From: an uncultured Micrococcales bacterium
GTDB taxonomy: Bacteria > Actinomycetota > Actinomycetes > Actinomycetales > Microbacteriaceae
Length of the DNA: 64,000 bases
Assembly (NCBI GenBank): GCA_903909605.1
Contig: CAIVWH010000030.1
Location: 1 to 64,000, forward strand
Reading direction: 5' to 3'
Under the pieces are notes generated by a model. It saw nothing but the letters and a program-made list of their open reading frames with translations, made no database searches and was not told where the DNA came from. The position numbers and the translations under genes were made by a program. This document shows positions 52,574-61,228 of the stretch, in pieces (the stretch's first letter is position 1; each line of letters starts with the position of its first letter).

Positions 52574-53882
52574 GCACCGGCGTGCGAGGCTCTTGCAGCT
52601 CAAGCGTCTCAATCGGATCGTTCGCCTTTACGGCAAGCAAAATCAGCAACACCCAACCACCCTCGATCAGCATGCGGCTCTCGGTGAAGTTCTGCGCCAG
52701 CGTGCCAAAGAAGATCAGCATCGGCCAAAGGTAGAGCGGGTTGGTGTGCCTCACGCCTAGGCGCCAGAGCTTCACGAAGCTCACCGTGATGAACCAAAGC
52801 AGCAGCAGAACTCCAAGGATGCCCACCTGCAACCAAACGTCTAGGTAGGCGTTGTGTGCCTGATAGTAGGGCACCTTGTCGAGCACGACCAGGCCGGCAT
52901 AGGGCTTGACGCCTGGTACCCAGTAGCTCAGCCAACCCCATCCCTGCACCGGACGCTGCATGATCAAACCGAGCACCAGTTTCCAAATCTTGGTTCGGCC
53001 GGTCATGTCGGGGCTCTTGCCGATCCAACCGAACACTTCTTTGCGGTTGGCAAAAACCAGCACGCCGCCGAGAATTGCGATCGCCCAGGCCCAGCGGTAG
53101 GTGAGGTGCCTGGTGGCTCGGTCGCGACCTTCGACGCCGAGTGCGACAACGGCCGCAATCACGATGGCCAGAATCGCAAAGCTGATTCCTGCCGACTTTG
53201 CCAGCCAGAGCGTAAAGACGGTGGTCGCGATGCTCAGCAGGTAAATCCAGCGGTGGTTGGCATTGACGATGTATTCGATTGCAAAGATCACGAGGCCAAG
53301 CATTGCGATGTATGCAATCAGGTTTGAGTTGCCGACGATTCCCTGGATGCGATCGCCGTCGAATAGGTGACCGCGAGTCCAGTAGAACGCCGGAGCTGGC
53401 GGCACGTTGCCCTTGTAGTTCTTGAAGATTGGCGCGATCGGGCCACGCACGAAGGCAGCGGCGACGAATTCGAAAAGGTAAGAACTGAGAAGGATGAACC
53501 GCAGGGTATTGCCGAATATTCTGAGCAGTTGTCGCCAATTGAACGAGCCGGCTAGGAACAAGGCAAAAAGTGTGGTCGCAAGTTGCGCGAAAGTCGCAAG
53601 CAATGTGAACGCGGTGTAGTTCGACCAAATTGCGCTCAGCGCCATCAGGGCTAACAGCAGAGTCAGCGGCAGCGGAACCTGGCGCAGGATTCGGCGCGGC
53701 TCACTCTTTATAAAGAGGTAGGTGGTCCAGCCGAGAAGCAGAACAAGCAGTGCGCCCCAACCCCACCAGCCGACGGTGTACCGAACGGCGTCGCCGGCTA
53801 GCAGCGTGAATAGGCCGACGTAGGCGACACGACTGCTGAGTCTTTGCAGTCGAGCAGTGTCGGCTTTTTGCTGTGAGTTCAT
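52506..53882 (-). CDS. O-antigen ligase / polymerase-like membrane protein (Wzy_C)
   Basis: The 458-residue protein has about eleven to twelve membrane helices and the Wzy_C core block YYQAHNAYLDVWLQVGILG near residue 350, with GNSNLIAYIAMLGL earlier. Family members join or polymerise lipid-linked glycans outside the membrane. The Arg/Lys-rich tail of about 30 residues is encoded where the gene overlaps the nucleotidyltransferase by 68 bp. The start has AAGGA close before the ATG. It may polymerise or ligate the glycan made by this locus. Confidence 0.85.
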   Translation of the reverse strand: MNSQQKADTARLQRLSSRVAYVGLFTLLAGDAVRYTVGWWGWGALLVLLLGWTTYLFIKSEPRRILRQVPLPLTLLLALMALSAIWSNYTAFTLLATFAQLATTLFALFLAGSFNWRQLLRIFGNTLRFILLSSYLFEFVAAAFVRGPIAPIFKNYKGNVPPAPAFYWTRGHLFDGDRIQGIVGNSNLIAYIAMLGLVIFAIEYIVNANHRWIYLLSIATTVFTLWLAKSAGISFAILAIVIAAVVALGVEGRDRATRHLTYRWAWAIAILGGVLVFANRKEVFGWIGKSPDMTGRTKIWKLVLGLIMQRPVQGWGWLSYWVPGVKPYAGLVVLDKVPYYQAHNAYLDVWLQVGILGVLLLLWFITVSFVKLWRLGVRHTNPLYLWPMLIFFGTLAQNFTESRMLIEGGWVLLILLAVKANDPIETLELQEPRTPVLKRVRLLDLGLRRNQSQQRKDR

Positions 53883-53956
53883 GAATTCCTTAGCCCCTGG
53901 GGGCTTGCCCCAAGTCTATTGACTAGCCTTGACCCCGTAATCGAAAGGAAATCGGC

Positions 53957-55096
53957 TTGATTCGCAAAATCACCAACCAGGCATTGCCCTACGGCTGGGG
54001 TTCGCACACATTGATACCCGACTTCTTCGGCATAACAGCAACCGGCTCTCCAATGGCCGAGATTTGGTTCGGCACTCATCCTGGTTCGTTGACTAGCGAC
54101 CTCGAGCAAGCCGAGCGCAGCGTGCTCGACCTTCGTGAAGGTAAGCCGCTGAGCTTTTTGCTCAAGATTTTGGCTGCCGACAGCCCGCTTTCGATTCAGG
54201 TGCACCCGAGCAAGGCGCAGGCCGAGGCTGGCTTTGCCCGCGAAAATGCGGCTGGCGTTTCACTCGGTGCCGCTCACCGAAACTACAAGGATGCGAACCA
54301 CAAACCCGAGATGATTGTGGCCCTTACAGACTTTCAGGCACTCGCCGGTTTCAAAACCGCGCAGCAGATTCGTGAACTGCTAGAAGACATTCGCTCCTAT
54401 CCGGCCGCACCCGAGTTGCACGAGTCCGCCGCGCTTTGGGCCAGCCTGCTCGATGATTCATTGCGGGCCCTGATCTCGCATTTGCTCACCAACCGCGGCG
54501 AGTTTGGGCATTCTGGGGTGGCGCTCGCCGCGCTCGCGGAGTTTGACGGTCGCTTCGAGTTGGCGGCGAAGCTCGAGAAGATTTACCCGGGCGACCCGGG
54601 CATTTTGGTTGCGCTGCTGATGAATCAAATTTCTCTCAGCGCGGGTGAGGCGTTGTATTTGCCAGCAGGCATAGTCCACGCCTACCTCAGTGGTCTCGGC
54701 ATCGAGATTATGGCCTCAAGCGACAACGTATTGCGAGGCGGGCTAACCCCGAAGCACATCGATGTGCCCGAATTGCTCGACGTAGTTAGTTTCGAGGGTG
54801 GCCCAGTCGATCTTGTGGTTCGGCAAAAGGTGGCCGAGGGGCTGGTTGAATTCAAGACTCCGGTTGACGACTTCGTGCTGTATCGCGTTGAACCGAGCGC
54901 AAACCATCTGCTTGCCGATGTTTCACTCGGCAGTTCCGCAATCGCCATTTGCACCGCGGGCGAAGTGGCGATCAGCAACAGCCTGGGCGAGCGTCAGGTG
55001 CTATCTCGAGGCGAGGCTGCCTACATCTCGGCAGATGCACGCCTGACCACCTTTGCCGGTGCCGGCACGCTTTTCGTCGGCGTCGGTCTCGACTAG
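53957..55096 (+). CDS. manA: Mannose-6-phosphate isomerase, type I
   Basis: The 379-residue zinc enzyme converts fructose-6-phosphate and mannose-6-phosphate. Zinc and active-site blocks are QVHPSKAQAE, DANHKPEM, and YLPAGIVHAYLSGLG followed by NVLRGGLTPKHID. The start is TTG, supported by AAAGGAAA 8 bases upstream and by the family N-terminus (IRKITNQALPYGWGSH). With the phosphomutase at 61229 and ManC at 23785 it completes GDP-mannose synthesis. Confidence 0.94.
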   Translation: MIRKITNQALPYGWGSHTLIPDFFGITATGSPMAEIWFGTHPGSLTSDLEQAERSVLDLREGKPLSFLLKILAADSPLSIQVHPSKAQAEAGFARENAAGVSLGAAHRNYKDANHKPEMIVALTDFQALAGFKTAQQIRELLEDIRSYPAAPELHESAALWASLLDDSLRALISHLLTNRGEFGHSGVALAALAEFDGRFELAAKLEKIYPGDPGILVALLMNQISLSAGEALYLPAGIVHAYLSGLGIEIMASSDNVLRGGLTPKHIDVPELLDVVSFEGGPVDLVVRQKVAEGLVEFKTPVDDFVLYRVEPSANHLLADVSLGSSAIAICTAGEVAISNSLGERQVLSRGEAAYISADARLTTFAGAGTLFVGVGLD

Positions 55097-55115
55097 TTAG
55101 TTGCGAGCCGCCGCG

Positions 55116-56075
55116 CTAACCGCGCGCTGCCCAGGCACTCTCGATGATGTCGTTCAGATTGTGCTTCGCGACCCAGCCCAGCTCATCCTTGATTCTTGAA
55201 ACGTCTGCGCACAGGTAGGGCGGGTCACCAGCGCGACGAGCCTGCACGTCGACCGCGAAGTCGATGCCAGAAACCTTTTTGATTTCGTCGAGCACTTCGA
55301 AAACGCTTGAGCCGCTGCCGGTGCCAACGTTAAAGGTCGAGTACTTGCGATCATCACGGTTCAGATAGTCGAGCGCTGAGATGTGCGCCTGCGCGAGATC
55401 GAGAACGTGAACGTAGTCGCGAACGCATGAGCCGTCCGGGGTCGGGTAGTCATCGCCAAAGACAACGGGCGCCCTACCTTCTCGCAGTGCCGCGAAAACA
55501 ATCGGCACCAGGTTCATCACCGCGGTGTCGGCCAGGTCATCCCAGCCGGCGCCGGCAACGTTGAAGTAGCGCAGGCTCGCACCGCGAAGGCCCCAGGCTC
55601 GCTGAGCATTGGCAAGCATCCACTCGCCGATCAGCTTGGTCTGACCATAGGGGTTGATTGGCTTGCAGTCGTAGTCCTCGCCGACAAAGTCTTCGGTCGG
55701 GATGCCGTAGGTCGCGGCGCTCGACGAGAAAACCAGCTTGCGAACATCCGAGTGCTGCATTGCCTCGAGCAGGTGAGCCATGCCCCCGATGTTTTGCTCG
55801 AAATACCATTCGGGCTTGAGCACTGACTCGCCGACCTGTTTGCGAGCGGCAAAGTGAATCACCGACTCGACGCCGTGCTCTGCCATGAGGGCGGTTAGCT
55901 GCTCGGCGGCCCCCTCGGCCGCCAGGTCCAAAGTCACCAGGATGGCCTCGCCGATACGCTGGCTGACTCCACTCGAGAGGTTGTCGATCACAACCACCTT
56001 GCGGCCCTGTTGCTGCAAAAGACGCACAACATGCGAGCCGATGTAGCCCGCCCCTCCGGTTACCAGAACAGTCAT
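55116..56075 (-). CDS. galE: UDP-glucose 4-epimerase
   Basis: The 319-residue enzyme interconverts UDP-glucose and UDP-galactose. It has the NAD-binding start VLVTGGAGYIGSHV (3-16), catalytic Ser119, and Tyr143 and Lys147 in NPYGQTKLIGE. It converges with manA, with 19 bp between the stops. A TACCCT box lies 6 bases before the ATG with no Shine-Dalgarno. The product is probably used for cell-surface galactose. Confidence 0.94.
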   Translation of the reverse strand: MTVLVTGGAGYIGSHVVRLLQQQGRKVVVIDNLSSGVSQRIGEAILVTLDLAAEGAAEQLTALMAEHGVESVIHFAARKQVGESVLKPEWYFEQNIGGMAHLLEAMQHSDVRKLVFSSSAATYGIPTEDFVGEDYDCKPINPYGQTKLIGEWMLANAQRAWGLRGASLRYFNVAGAGWDDLADTAVMNLVPIVFAALREGRAPVVFGDDYPTPDGSCVRDYVHVLDLAQAHISALDYLNRDDRKYSTFNVGTGSGSSVFEVLDEIKKVSGIDFAVDVQARRAGDPPYLCADVSRIKDELGWVAKHNLNDIIESAWAARG

Positions 56076-56081
56076 AGGGCA

Positions 56082-56087
56082 AGGGTA
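56082..56087 (-). promoter_or_regulatory. -10 box of galE (leaderless)
   Basis: TACCCT on the minus strand stands 6 bases before the galE ATG at 56075. Confidence 0.5.
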
Positions 56088-56143
56088 GCCCCGAAACCGC
56101 GCCAGAAAGCCTCAGTCAGGGGTTGAGCCCCGATTTGGCGAAC

Positions 56144-56172
56144 TTGACACGAGCGAATAACATCGCTGTAAT
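56144..56172 (+). promoter_or_regulatory. Consensus promoter of the whiB gene
   Basis: TTGACA (56144-56149) and TGTAAT (56167-56172) are separated by exactly 17 bases. This is the best canonical -35/-10 pair I saw in the window. It predicts a start near 56179 and a leader of about 50 bases. Confidence 0.75.
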
Positions 56173-56229
56173 TACATGCAAGGAAGTATTCAATGGCGAG
56201 CGCTGCTCTGCCAGAACGGGGTAACACAG

Positions 56230-56532
56230 ATGGTCGAGCGGGGAACACCAGAGAACTGGTTTGTCGATCCAGTCAAGCTGGGCACTGCGGGCGCCTACAA
56301 CGACGGCAGCGACGACCCACTGGCATGGCAGGGCGATGCCCTCTGTGCAGAGACCGACCCTGAAGCGTTCTTCCCTGAAAAAGGCGGCTCGACTCGTGAA
56401 GCCAAGAAGATCTGCGCACAGTGCGACGTAAAGGCACAGTGCCTCGAGTTCGCACTAAACATCGATGCACGTTTCGGAATCTGGGGCGGACTCTCCGAGC
56501 GCGAGCGCCGCAAGCTTAAAAAGCGCGCGTAA
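56230..56532 (+). CDS. whiB2: WhiB-family transcriptional regulator (WhiB2/WhmD type)
   Basis: This 100-residue iron-sulfur regulator controls septation and cell division in other actinobacteria. The four cluster cysteines are Cys39, Cys62, Cys65 and Cys71 (C-x22-C-x2-C-x5-C), followed by the turn GIWGG (83-87) and the basic tail ERRKLKKRA. The block PEAFFPEKGGSTREAK identifies the WhmD/WhiB2 branch, and its place next to manA and the mannose genes matches that branch. A start at 56176 is excluded because it lies upstream of the predicted transcription start; ATG 56230 has GGGG upstream. Confidence 0.93.
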   Translation: MVERGTPENWFVDPVKLGTAGAYNDGSDDPLAWQGDALCAETDPEAFFPEKGGSTREAKKICAQCDVKAQCLEFALNIDARFGIWGGLSERERRKLKKRA

Positions 56533-56553
56533 ATCTTTGGCGGCATTTGCGCC

Positions 56554-59370
56554 ATGAAAAATTTCGTCTCAGCGTTGCTGGTAGTCGGTGACGATAGCCA
56601 ATTTCTTAGTCGCACCATCGAGTCGATCTCTAAACAACCGATTCAAGAACTAATCGTTGTCGACACATCCGTCGAGGGGCAGTCGGTTGAAAATCGCATC
56701 GTTGCAGATTTTGAAATCAAGTATGCGTCTGCACCAAAAACTTTTTACGGGCAGGCAGTCGCGCTCGCGGCTGGCGCGGCAAACCCCGAGGCAACCTGGC
56801 TCTGGTTGCTGCACGACGACAGTGCCCCGCTTCAAGATTCACTCACCGAATTGCTTTCGGTTGCCGAGGTTTCACCTTCGGCCGCAATCATCGGGCCAAA
56901 GCAGGTCGACTGGAACAACCCCCGAGTCATTCGCCAGCTTGGCCTAACCCTGACAAAGCGCGGCAACCTATTTACCCGTGTCACCGGGGCGCTAGATCAG
57001 TCTCAACACGATGCAGATTCGGATGTGCTGGCAGTCGGCACTGCCGGTGCGCTCATCCGTCGCGAGGTCTTTGACCAATTTGGCGGCCTTGACCCGCGCA
57101 TGCCGGCGCTGGCAGCAGACTTCGATTTATCGATGCGCGCTCGAGCGGCCGGGTTCCGCGTTCTGGTTGCCCCGCAGGCCCGTGTGGCGCACGTGCTGCG
57201 CTCGATGGCCGGCCCCAAGACGGCCCTGCGCAAGGCGGAGATTCAGCTGCAGCTGTCATACCTGCCGCTTGGCTTTGCCCTCGCATACTGGTTCGGATTG
57301 CCGCTGACCACCTTGGTGCGACTGATTTGGCGGTTGGCCAACAAGCGACCAGATCGTCTACCCGGCGAATTAGCGGCCGGATTCTGGGGCTACTTCACGA
57401 TTCTTGCGCGCCTGGCTTCGAGGCGGTCTGTCTCGGGTTCGGCCAGAAAGGCCATGCGAGTCTTGTATGCGACTTCGCAGCAGGTTCGAGACGATCGGCT
57501 ACGCGACATCGAAGCCGACGAGATCGAAGCTCGAGTTGAGGCACACGCGCAGCTTGCCGGTCGCGATGGCGACACCGAAACAACGACTGCTCAGATTTTG
57601 CTCGGGCAGGTTTCAAAGGCGAAGTCGTTTGTTGCCGGTGGAGGGCTGTGGTTCATCGCCACATTGCTCGCGGCATCTTGGAGTTTCTGGCCGACCGAGG
57701 TCGCGCTAGTCGGCGGCGGCACGATTCCACTATCGCAAAACTGGCTTGACCTATTTGCTCGTGCAGGCGCGAGTTGGCATCCAATTGGCCACGGCTTTGT
57801 GGCACCGGCTGATCCTTTTGTCTGGGTGCTCACCGCACTCGGCGCTCTAACTTTCTGGTCGCCATCTCTTTCAGTTTCGATCTTCTTCTTCATCGCGAAG
57901 GCGCTTGCATTTGTTGCTGCCTACAAAGCCGCCTCGGTTTTCACTCGCAAATCCTGGGTGAGAAATGTGGCCGCCATCTCCTATGTGCTTTGGCCGACTT
58001 TTACGCTGACTCAGCAGCAGCTACGAATCTCGTCACTTGTTGCTATGGTCTTTGCGCCGTTCGTGGTTTACACGGTGGCGCGGGTGGCGCTGCTCGGCGC
58101 CGAGATTTCGGTGCGCACCAAGGCGCAAACCTGGAGCTGGGTTGCCCTGAGTGGACTATCGATTGCGGTGGTGGCCGCGGCAGCGCCGAACACCATCCCG
58201 GTTATCGTTCTCGGTTTGCTATTGGTGTTTCTGCTGCGACCTCGCCGCTTCGGCTACCTGATCTGGACCGGCCTTCCGCTGGCCGCAATTTTTGCACCGT
58301 ATGCCTTTTATCTTGCGGTTGGCATCGGCAGCCCGCTGGCAATCCTGGCCGACCCGGGGGTGCCGGTGGCCACCTCGGCAAACAGTTTCCTCGGGTTCAT
58401 CCTCGGTGATTCGCAGCTGGGTCTGGGGCCAACCCTTGGTCTGGTCTTTGGCTCGGGCACAGTTTTCCTTGCGCTGCTCGGGCTGATTTCACGCCGGTAT
58501 GGCCGAATCGCCGGCCTCTTGGGCTTCGGGCTTCTGGCACTCGTGCTGGCCTGGGTTGTGGCTCACATCAGCTTTGTGGCAATCGGCATCGGTTCGGTGA
58601 ACGCCGACAGGGTCAATGGCAACCCCTTTGCCCTTGAAGGCATCTGGTCACTCGCTCTAATTTGCGCGATCGCTGTCTGCCTGGATGCCCTGATGGTTCG
58701 AAGCGTCTTGCGGCTTTCGGTCATCGCAGTCTTGCTCGCGGTGATTGCCCCAGGGCTTGGGTTCGCGGTTCAGCACTCTGCTTCGGTTGGCAGTCACGTC
58801 AGCGCGCGGGTGATGCCTGCCCTAATCGACGCACAGGCGCAGGCCGGTTCTCAGGCTCAGGTCCTGATCATTTCCAAGTCTGGCTCTCGCTACACAGGCG
58901 AGTGGGTGCCGGCTAGCGGGGTTCAACTCGAAGACCTGAGCGTTGCATACCGGTTTGCGCTCTCGAAGGTCGAGAGTCAGTCGAAGAGTTATGCCTCTGT
59001 TTCGACCCTGGTCGCCGATTTGGTTTCGGGCAACACTCCAGACCCGGCGGCGTTCAGCGAAAATCAAATTCAGTACGTGCTGGTGCCAAACCCGAACTCG
59101 CTCGACGCAACCGCAATCAGCGCATCGCTTGATCAGGTGAGCAACCTGCAGGCCGCCGGGTTGACCGAGTACGGCAAGGTGTGGCGGGTGCAGAGTGATG
59201 CGGCTGTTGCAACGCCAGCAAAAGACAAGTCGCTTTGGTCGATCACCAAGTTGATTCAACTCGGTGTGCTAATCGGCTTCCTGCTTCTGGCAATTCCGAC
59301 AACTTCGCGTCGCAAGCAGGCAACGGGTGCCGAGATATTTATTTACGACACGGATGAGGGTGACCAGTGA
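56554..59370 (+). CDS. Large membrane protein with family 2 glycosyltransferase domain
   Basis: The 938-residue protein begins with a GT-A domain (about 4-235; LLVVGDDSQFLSRTI, WLLHDDSAP metal site, GTAGALIRREVFDQFGGLD and ADFDLSMRARAAGF). A region with roughly a dozen membrane helices (about 360-740) and an extracytoplasmic tail with a last helix near 905-925 follow. Homologues of this layout are found next to whiB and DUF5719 in many actinobacteria, and they are thought to build cell-envelope glycans. It lies 22 bp after whiB. Its stop overlaps the DUF5719 start in GTGA. Confidence 0.85.
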   Translation: MKNFVSALLVVGDDSQFLSRTIESISKQPIQELIVVDTSVEGQSVENRIVADFEIKYASAPKTFYGQAVALAAGAANPEATWLWLLHDDSAPLQDSLTELLSVAEVSPSAAIIGPKQVDWNNPRVIRQLGLTLTKRGNLFTRVTGALDQSQHDADSDVLAVGTAGALIRREVFDQFGGLDPRMPALAADFDLSMRARAAGFRVLVAPQARVAHVLRSMAGPKTALRKAEIQLQLSYLPLGFALAYWFGLPLTTLVRLIWRLANKRPDRLPGELAAGFWGYFTILARLASRRSVSGSARKAMRVLYATSQQVRDDRLRDIEADEIEARVEAHAQLAGRDGDTETTTAQILLGQVSKAKSFVAGGGLWFIATLLAASWSFWPTEVALVGGGTIPLSQNWLDLFARAGASWHPIGHGFVAPADPFVWVLTALGALTFWSPSLSVSIFFFIAKALAFVAAYKAASVFTRKSWVRNVAAISYVLWPTFTLTQQQLRISSLVAMVFAPFVVYTVARVALLGAEISVRTKAQTWSWVALSGLSIAVVAAAAPNTIPVIVLGLLLVFLLRPRRFGYLIWTGLPLAAIFAPYAFYLAVGIGSPLAILADPGVPVATSANSFLGFILGDSQLGLGPTLGLVFGSGTVFLALLGLISRRYGRIAGLLGFGLLALVLAWVVAHISFVAIGIGSVNADRVNGNPFALEGIWSLALICAIAVCLDALMVRSVLRLSVIAVLLAVIAPGLGFAVQHSASVGSHVSARVMPALIDAQAQAGSQAQVLIISKSGSRYTGEWVPASGVQLEDLSVAYRFALSKVESQSKSYASVSTLVADLVSGNTPDPAAFSENQIQYVLVPNPNSLDATAISASLDQVSNLQAAGLTEYGKVWRVQSDAAVATPAKDKSLWSITKLIQLGVLIGFLLLAIPTTSRRKQATGAEIFIYDTDEGDQ

Positions 59371-60776
59371 TCAAGCGCATCCTGATTTTGCTTGCAGCGG
59401 TCTTCACGCTTCTGGTCAGCGTCTTCTTCGCGCCAAAGTTTGCAGTCACGTCGGGTGCTCTTGTCGACACGAATTCGGTTTCGGTCGCGGCCGCCGAGTT
59501 GAAACTGGTTTGCCCGGGTGCAGCAATTTTGAGCGGCGGCTCGGCGGGAACATCCGTTGGCAGTTTTGCGCGCATTGGTCAGGCGGCGGTGCTCGGCTCG
59601 GCAGGCGGCTCGAACACTTCGATTCAGCCGCTGAACGGCGCCGGCTCGACAACCACTGGCAGCCCGGCATTTGGCGCGGCCAGCTCGGCGGTCATCGGCC
59701 TGACCTCGCAGCAGCAGGGCAGCACGGCACTGAATGCCGGCCAGTTGCAAAGCGTTGCCAATGCCCGTCTCAACGGCCTGATGGGCGCCTCGTGCCAAGC
59801 GCCGAGCACCGACCTTTGGTTGATCGGTGGCGATACCTCGACCGGTCGCGAGACTCTGCTGCTACTTACTAATCCGAGCAATGCCGCGGCCACCGTGAGC
59901 GTAACGGCGGTGGGCCTAGGCGGAGCCACCGCTTCATCGAGCGGAGTCTCGGTTGCCGCGGCCAGTTCGCAAATCGTGCCGATTTCCTCGATTCTTCCTG
60001 AGACCAAATCAATCGCGGTTCACGTGGTCAGCCACGGCAGCGCGGTTGCGGCTTGGTTGCAGCAGCGAACTCTGCGCGGCCTTAGCTATGCGGGCGCCGA
60101 TTTTGTTTCACCAAGCGCTGGCCTTTCGACAACGCTGCAGGTGCCCGGCATCATGATTCGTGGCAGCAAGGATGGCAACGCACTTGCCGCGGCAAATCCC
60201 GACTATTTCGATCTGATTCCAACTCTGCGGGTTTACAACCCGAGCTCGACCACTGTCAATTTCGTCGCGCAGATTTTTGGCGCAGATAGCAAAACTTTCG
60301 GAACGGTCATTCGCGACAGCGTGCCCGGAAATTCGGTTTCAGATTTCACAATCACCGGGCTACAGGATGGCGACTACTCCGCGTTCGTGAAGGCGGACTC
60401 TGCGATTAGCGCATCCGTGCGATTGCCGCGCACCAACAAGTCGCACAACCCGGCGACCGACTTTGCCTGGTTGCCTGCAGCTCAGAACCTCAGCGGCGCA
60501 AATGCCATCACCGTGCCGGCCACAGGCGTCTCGAAGTTGAGCATCACCAACTCTGCGACTTCGGCAGTGAGCGTGAGTGTAAATGGGTCGACAATTTCTA
60601 TCGCTGCTCAATCGACTGTCACGGTTGCAGTGCCCGCAGCCAAGACAATCTTGATTGATTCAGGCAGCGCCGCAATTGGGGCAACGCTGGTGGTCGATGT
60701 GTCTGGTTCGGTTGCGGCCCTGCCGGTGGTGAACTACGAAAACCTGGGCAACCGGGTCGACGTTTTGGTTCGTTAG
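59367..60776 (+). CDS. DUF5719 family exported protein
   Basis: The 469-residue protein has one N-terminal membrane anchor (about 4-24) and a long extracytoplasmic, Ala/Ser/Gly-rich beta region. Conserved features include LVCPGAAIL near residue 48 and WLIGGDTSTGRETLLLLTNPSN near 150. The family is placed next to the large GT2 protein in many actinobacteria; no function is established. Coupling through GTGA suggests that the two act together in envelope glycan assembly. The start is GTG. Confidence 0.82.
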   Translation: MIKRILILLAAVFTLLVSVFFAPKFAVTSGALVDTNSVSVAAAELKLVCPGAAILSGGSAGTSVGSFARIGQAAVLGSAGGSNTSIQPLNGAGSTTTGSPAFGAASSAVIGLTSQQQGSTALNAGQLQSVANARLNGLMGASCQAPSTDLWLIGGDTSTGRETLLLLTNPSNAAATVSVTAVGLGGATASSSGVSVAAASSQIVPISSILPETKSIAVHVVSHGSAVAAWLQQRTLRGLSYAGADFVSPSAGLSTTLQVPGIMIRGSKDGNALAAANPDYFDLIPTLRVYNPSSTTVNFVAQIFGADSKTFGTVIRDSVPGNSVSDFTITGLQDGDYSAFVKADSAISASVRLPRTNKSHNPATDFAWLPAAQNLSGANAITVPATGVSKLSITNSATSAVSVSVNGSTISIAAQSTVTVAVPAAKTILIDSGSAAIGATLVVDVSGSVAALPVVNYENLGNRVDVLVR

Positions 60777-60788
60777 GGCTTCAGAAAG

Positions 60789-61205
60789 TTAGTCTTCCGG
60801 CCCCTGCTGCCAGCGCTCATAGAAACGCCAGGGGTCGCTATCGGTCAGATAGCCGGCCGCCTCGAAAACCGCCTGCTCCACGTGCATGCGCTCGTGGTTT
60901 GCATCCATCCGCCGGCTGTGTCCGAGGCGTTCAATTGGCACCCGATAAATGGTGATCTCACACTTGTTGCGGTCTGCATCCCAGCGTCGAACCTCGTCGC
61001 CGGTGACCTCGGGGGTATCGAGGGCCACCCAGGTCAGCTTGCCGAACTCGTCGGGGTATTGGTTCTTGAGAAAGAAGCAGACCACGGCAACGGTTTCGGC
61101 AAAACGGGTGGCCTTGGCCGAGCCCGTGGTTACTTTTCCTGCCAGGATGGGGCGCCGCAGGCCTCGACCGTGGCGGTCTCGGTAGTTGGCTCGGCTGGCT
61201 CGCAT
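60789..61205 (-). CDS. Zincin-like metallopeptidase family protein
   Basis: The 138-residue cytoplasmic protein aligns with the small actinobacterial zincin family encoded beside DUF3499: the start RANYRDRHGRGLRRP (about 4-18) and IYRVPIERLG (about 88-97) match it. An HExxH motif is present as HERMH (about 105-109), followed by VEQAVFEAAG. It is divergent from the DUF3499-phosphomutase gene. The ATG at 61205 was chosen because a TACAAT box lies 6 bases before it; the open frame runs further upstream. Whether it is an active peptidase is not known. Confidence 0.8.
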   Translation of the reverse strand: MRASRANYRDRHGRGLRRPILAGKVTTGSAKATRFAETVAVVCFFLKNQYPDEFGKLTWVALDTPEVTGDEVRRWDADRNKCEITIYRVPIERLGHSRRMDANHERMHVEQAVFEAAGYLTDSDPWRFYERWQQGPED

Positions 61206-61211
61206 GGGGTC

Positions 61212-61217
61212 ATTGTA
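61212..61217 (-). promoter_or_regulatory. -10 box of the zincin gene (leaderless)
   Basis: TACAAT on the minus strand stands 6 bases before the ATG at 61205. It shares two base pairs with the divergent box on the other strand. Confidence 0.6.
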
Positions 61218-61221
61218 TTCT
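61216..61221 (+). promoter_or_regulatory. -10 box of the DUF3499-phosphomutase gene (leaderless)
   Basis: TATTCT stands 7 bases before the ATG at 61229, with no Shine-Dalgarno sequence. Confidence 0.6.
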
Positions 61222-61228
61222 TGACCCG

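Noticed and set aside
56118..56130. GGGGTTGAGCCCC hairpin as a terminator or tRNA arm
   Set aside because: No T-run follows and no cloverleaf can be formed around it; noted only as context of the whiB promoter.
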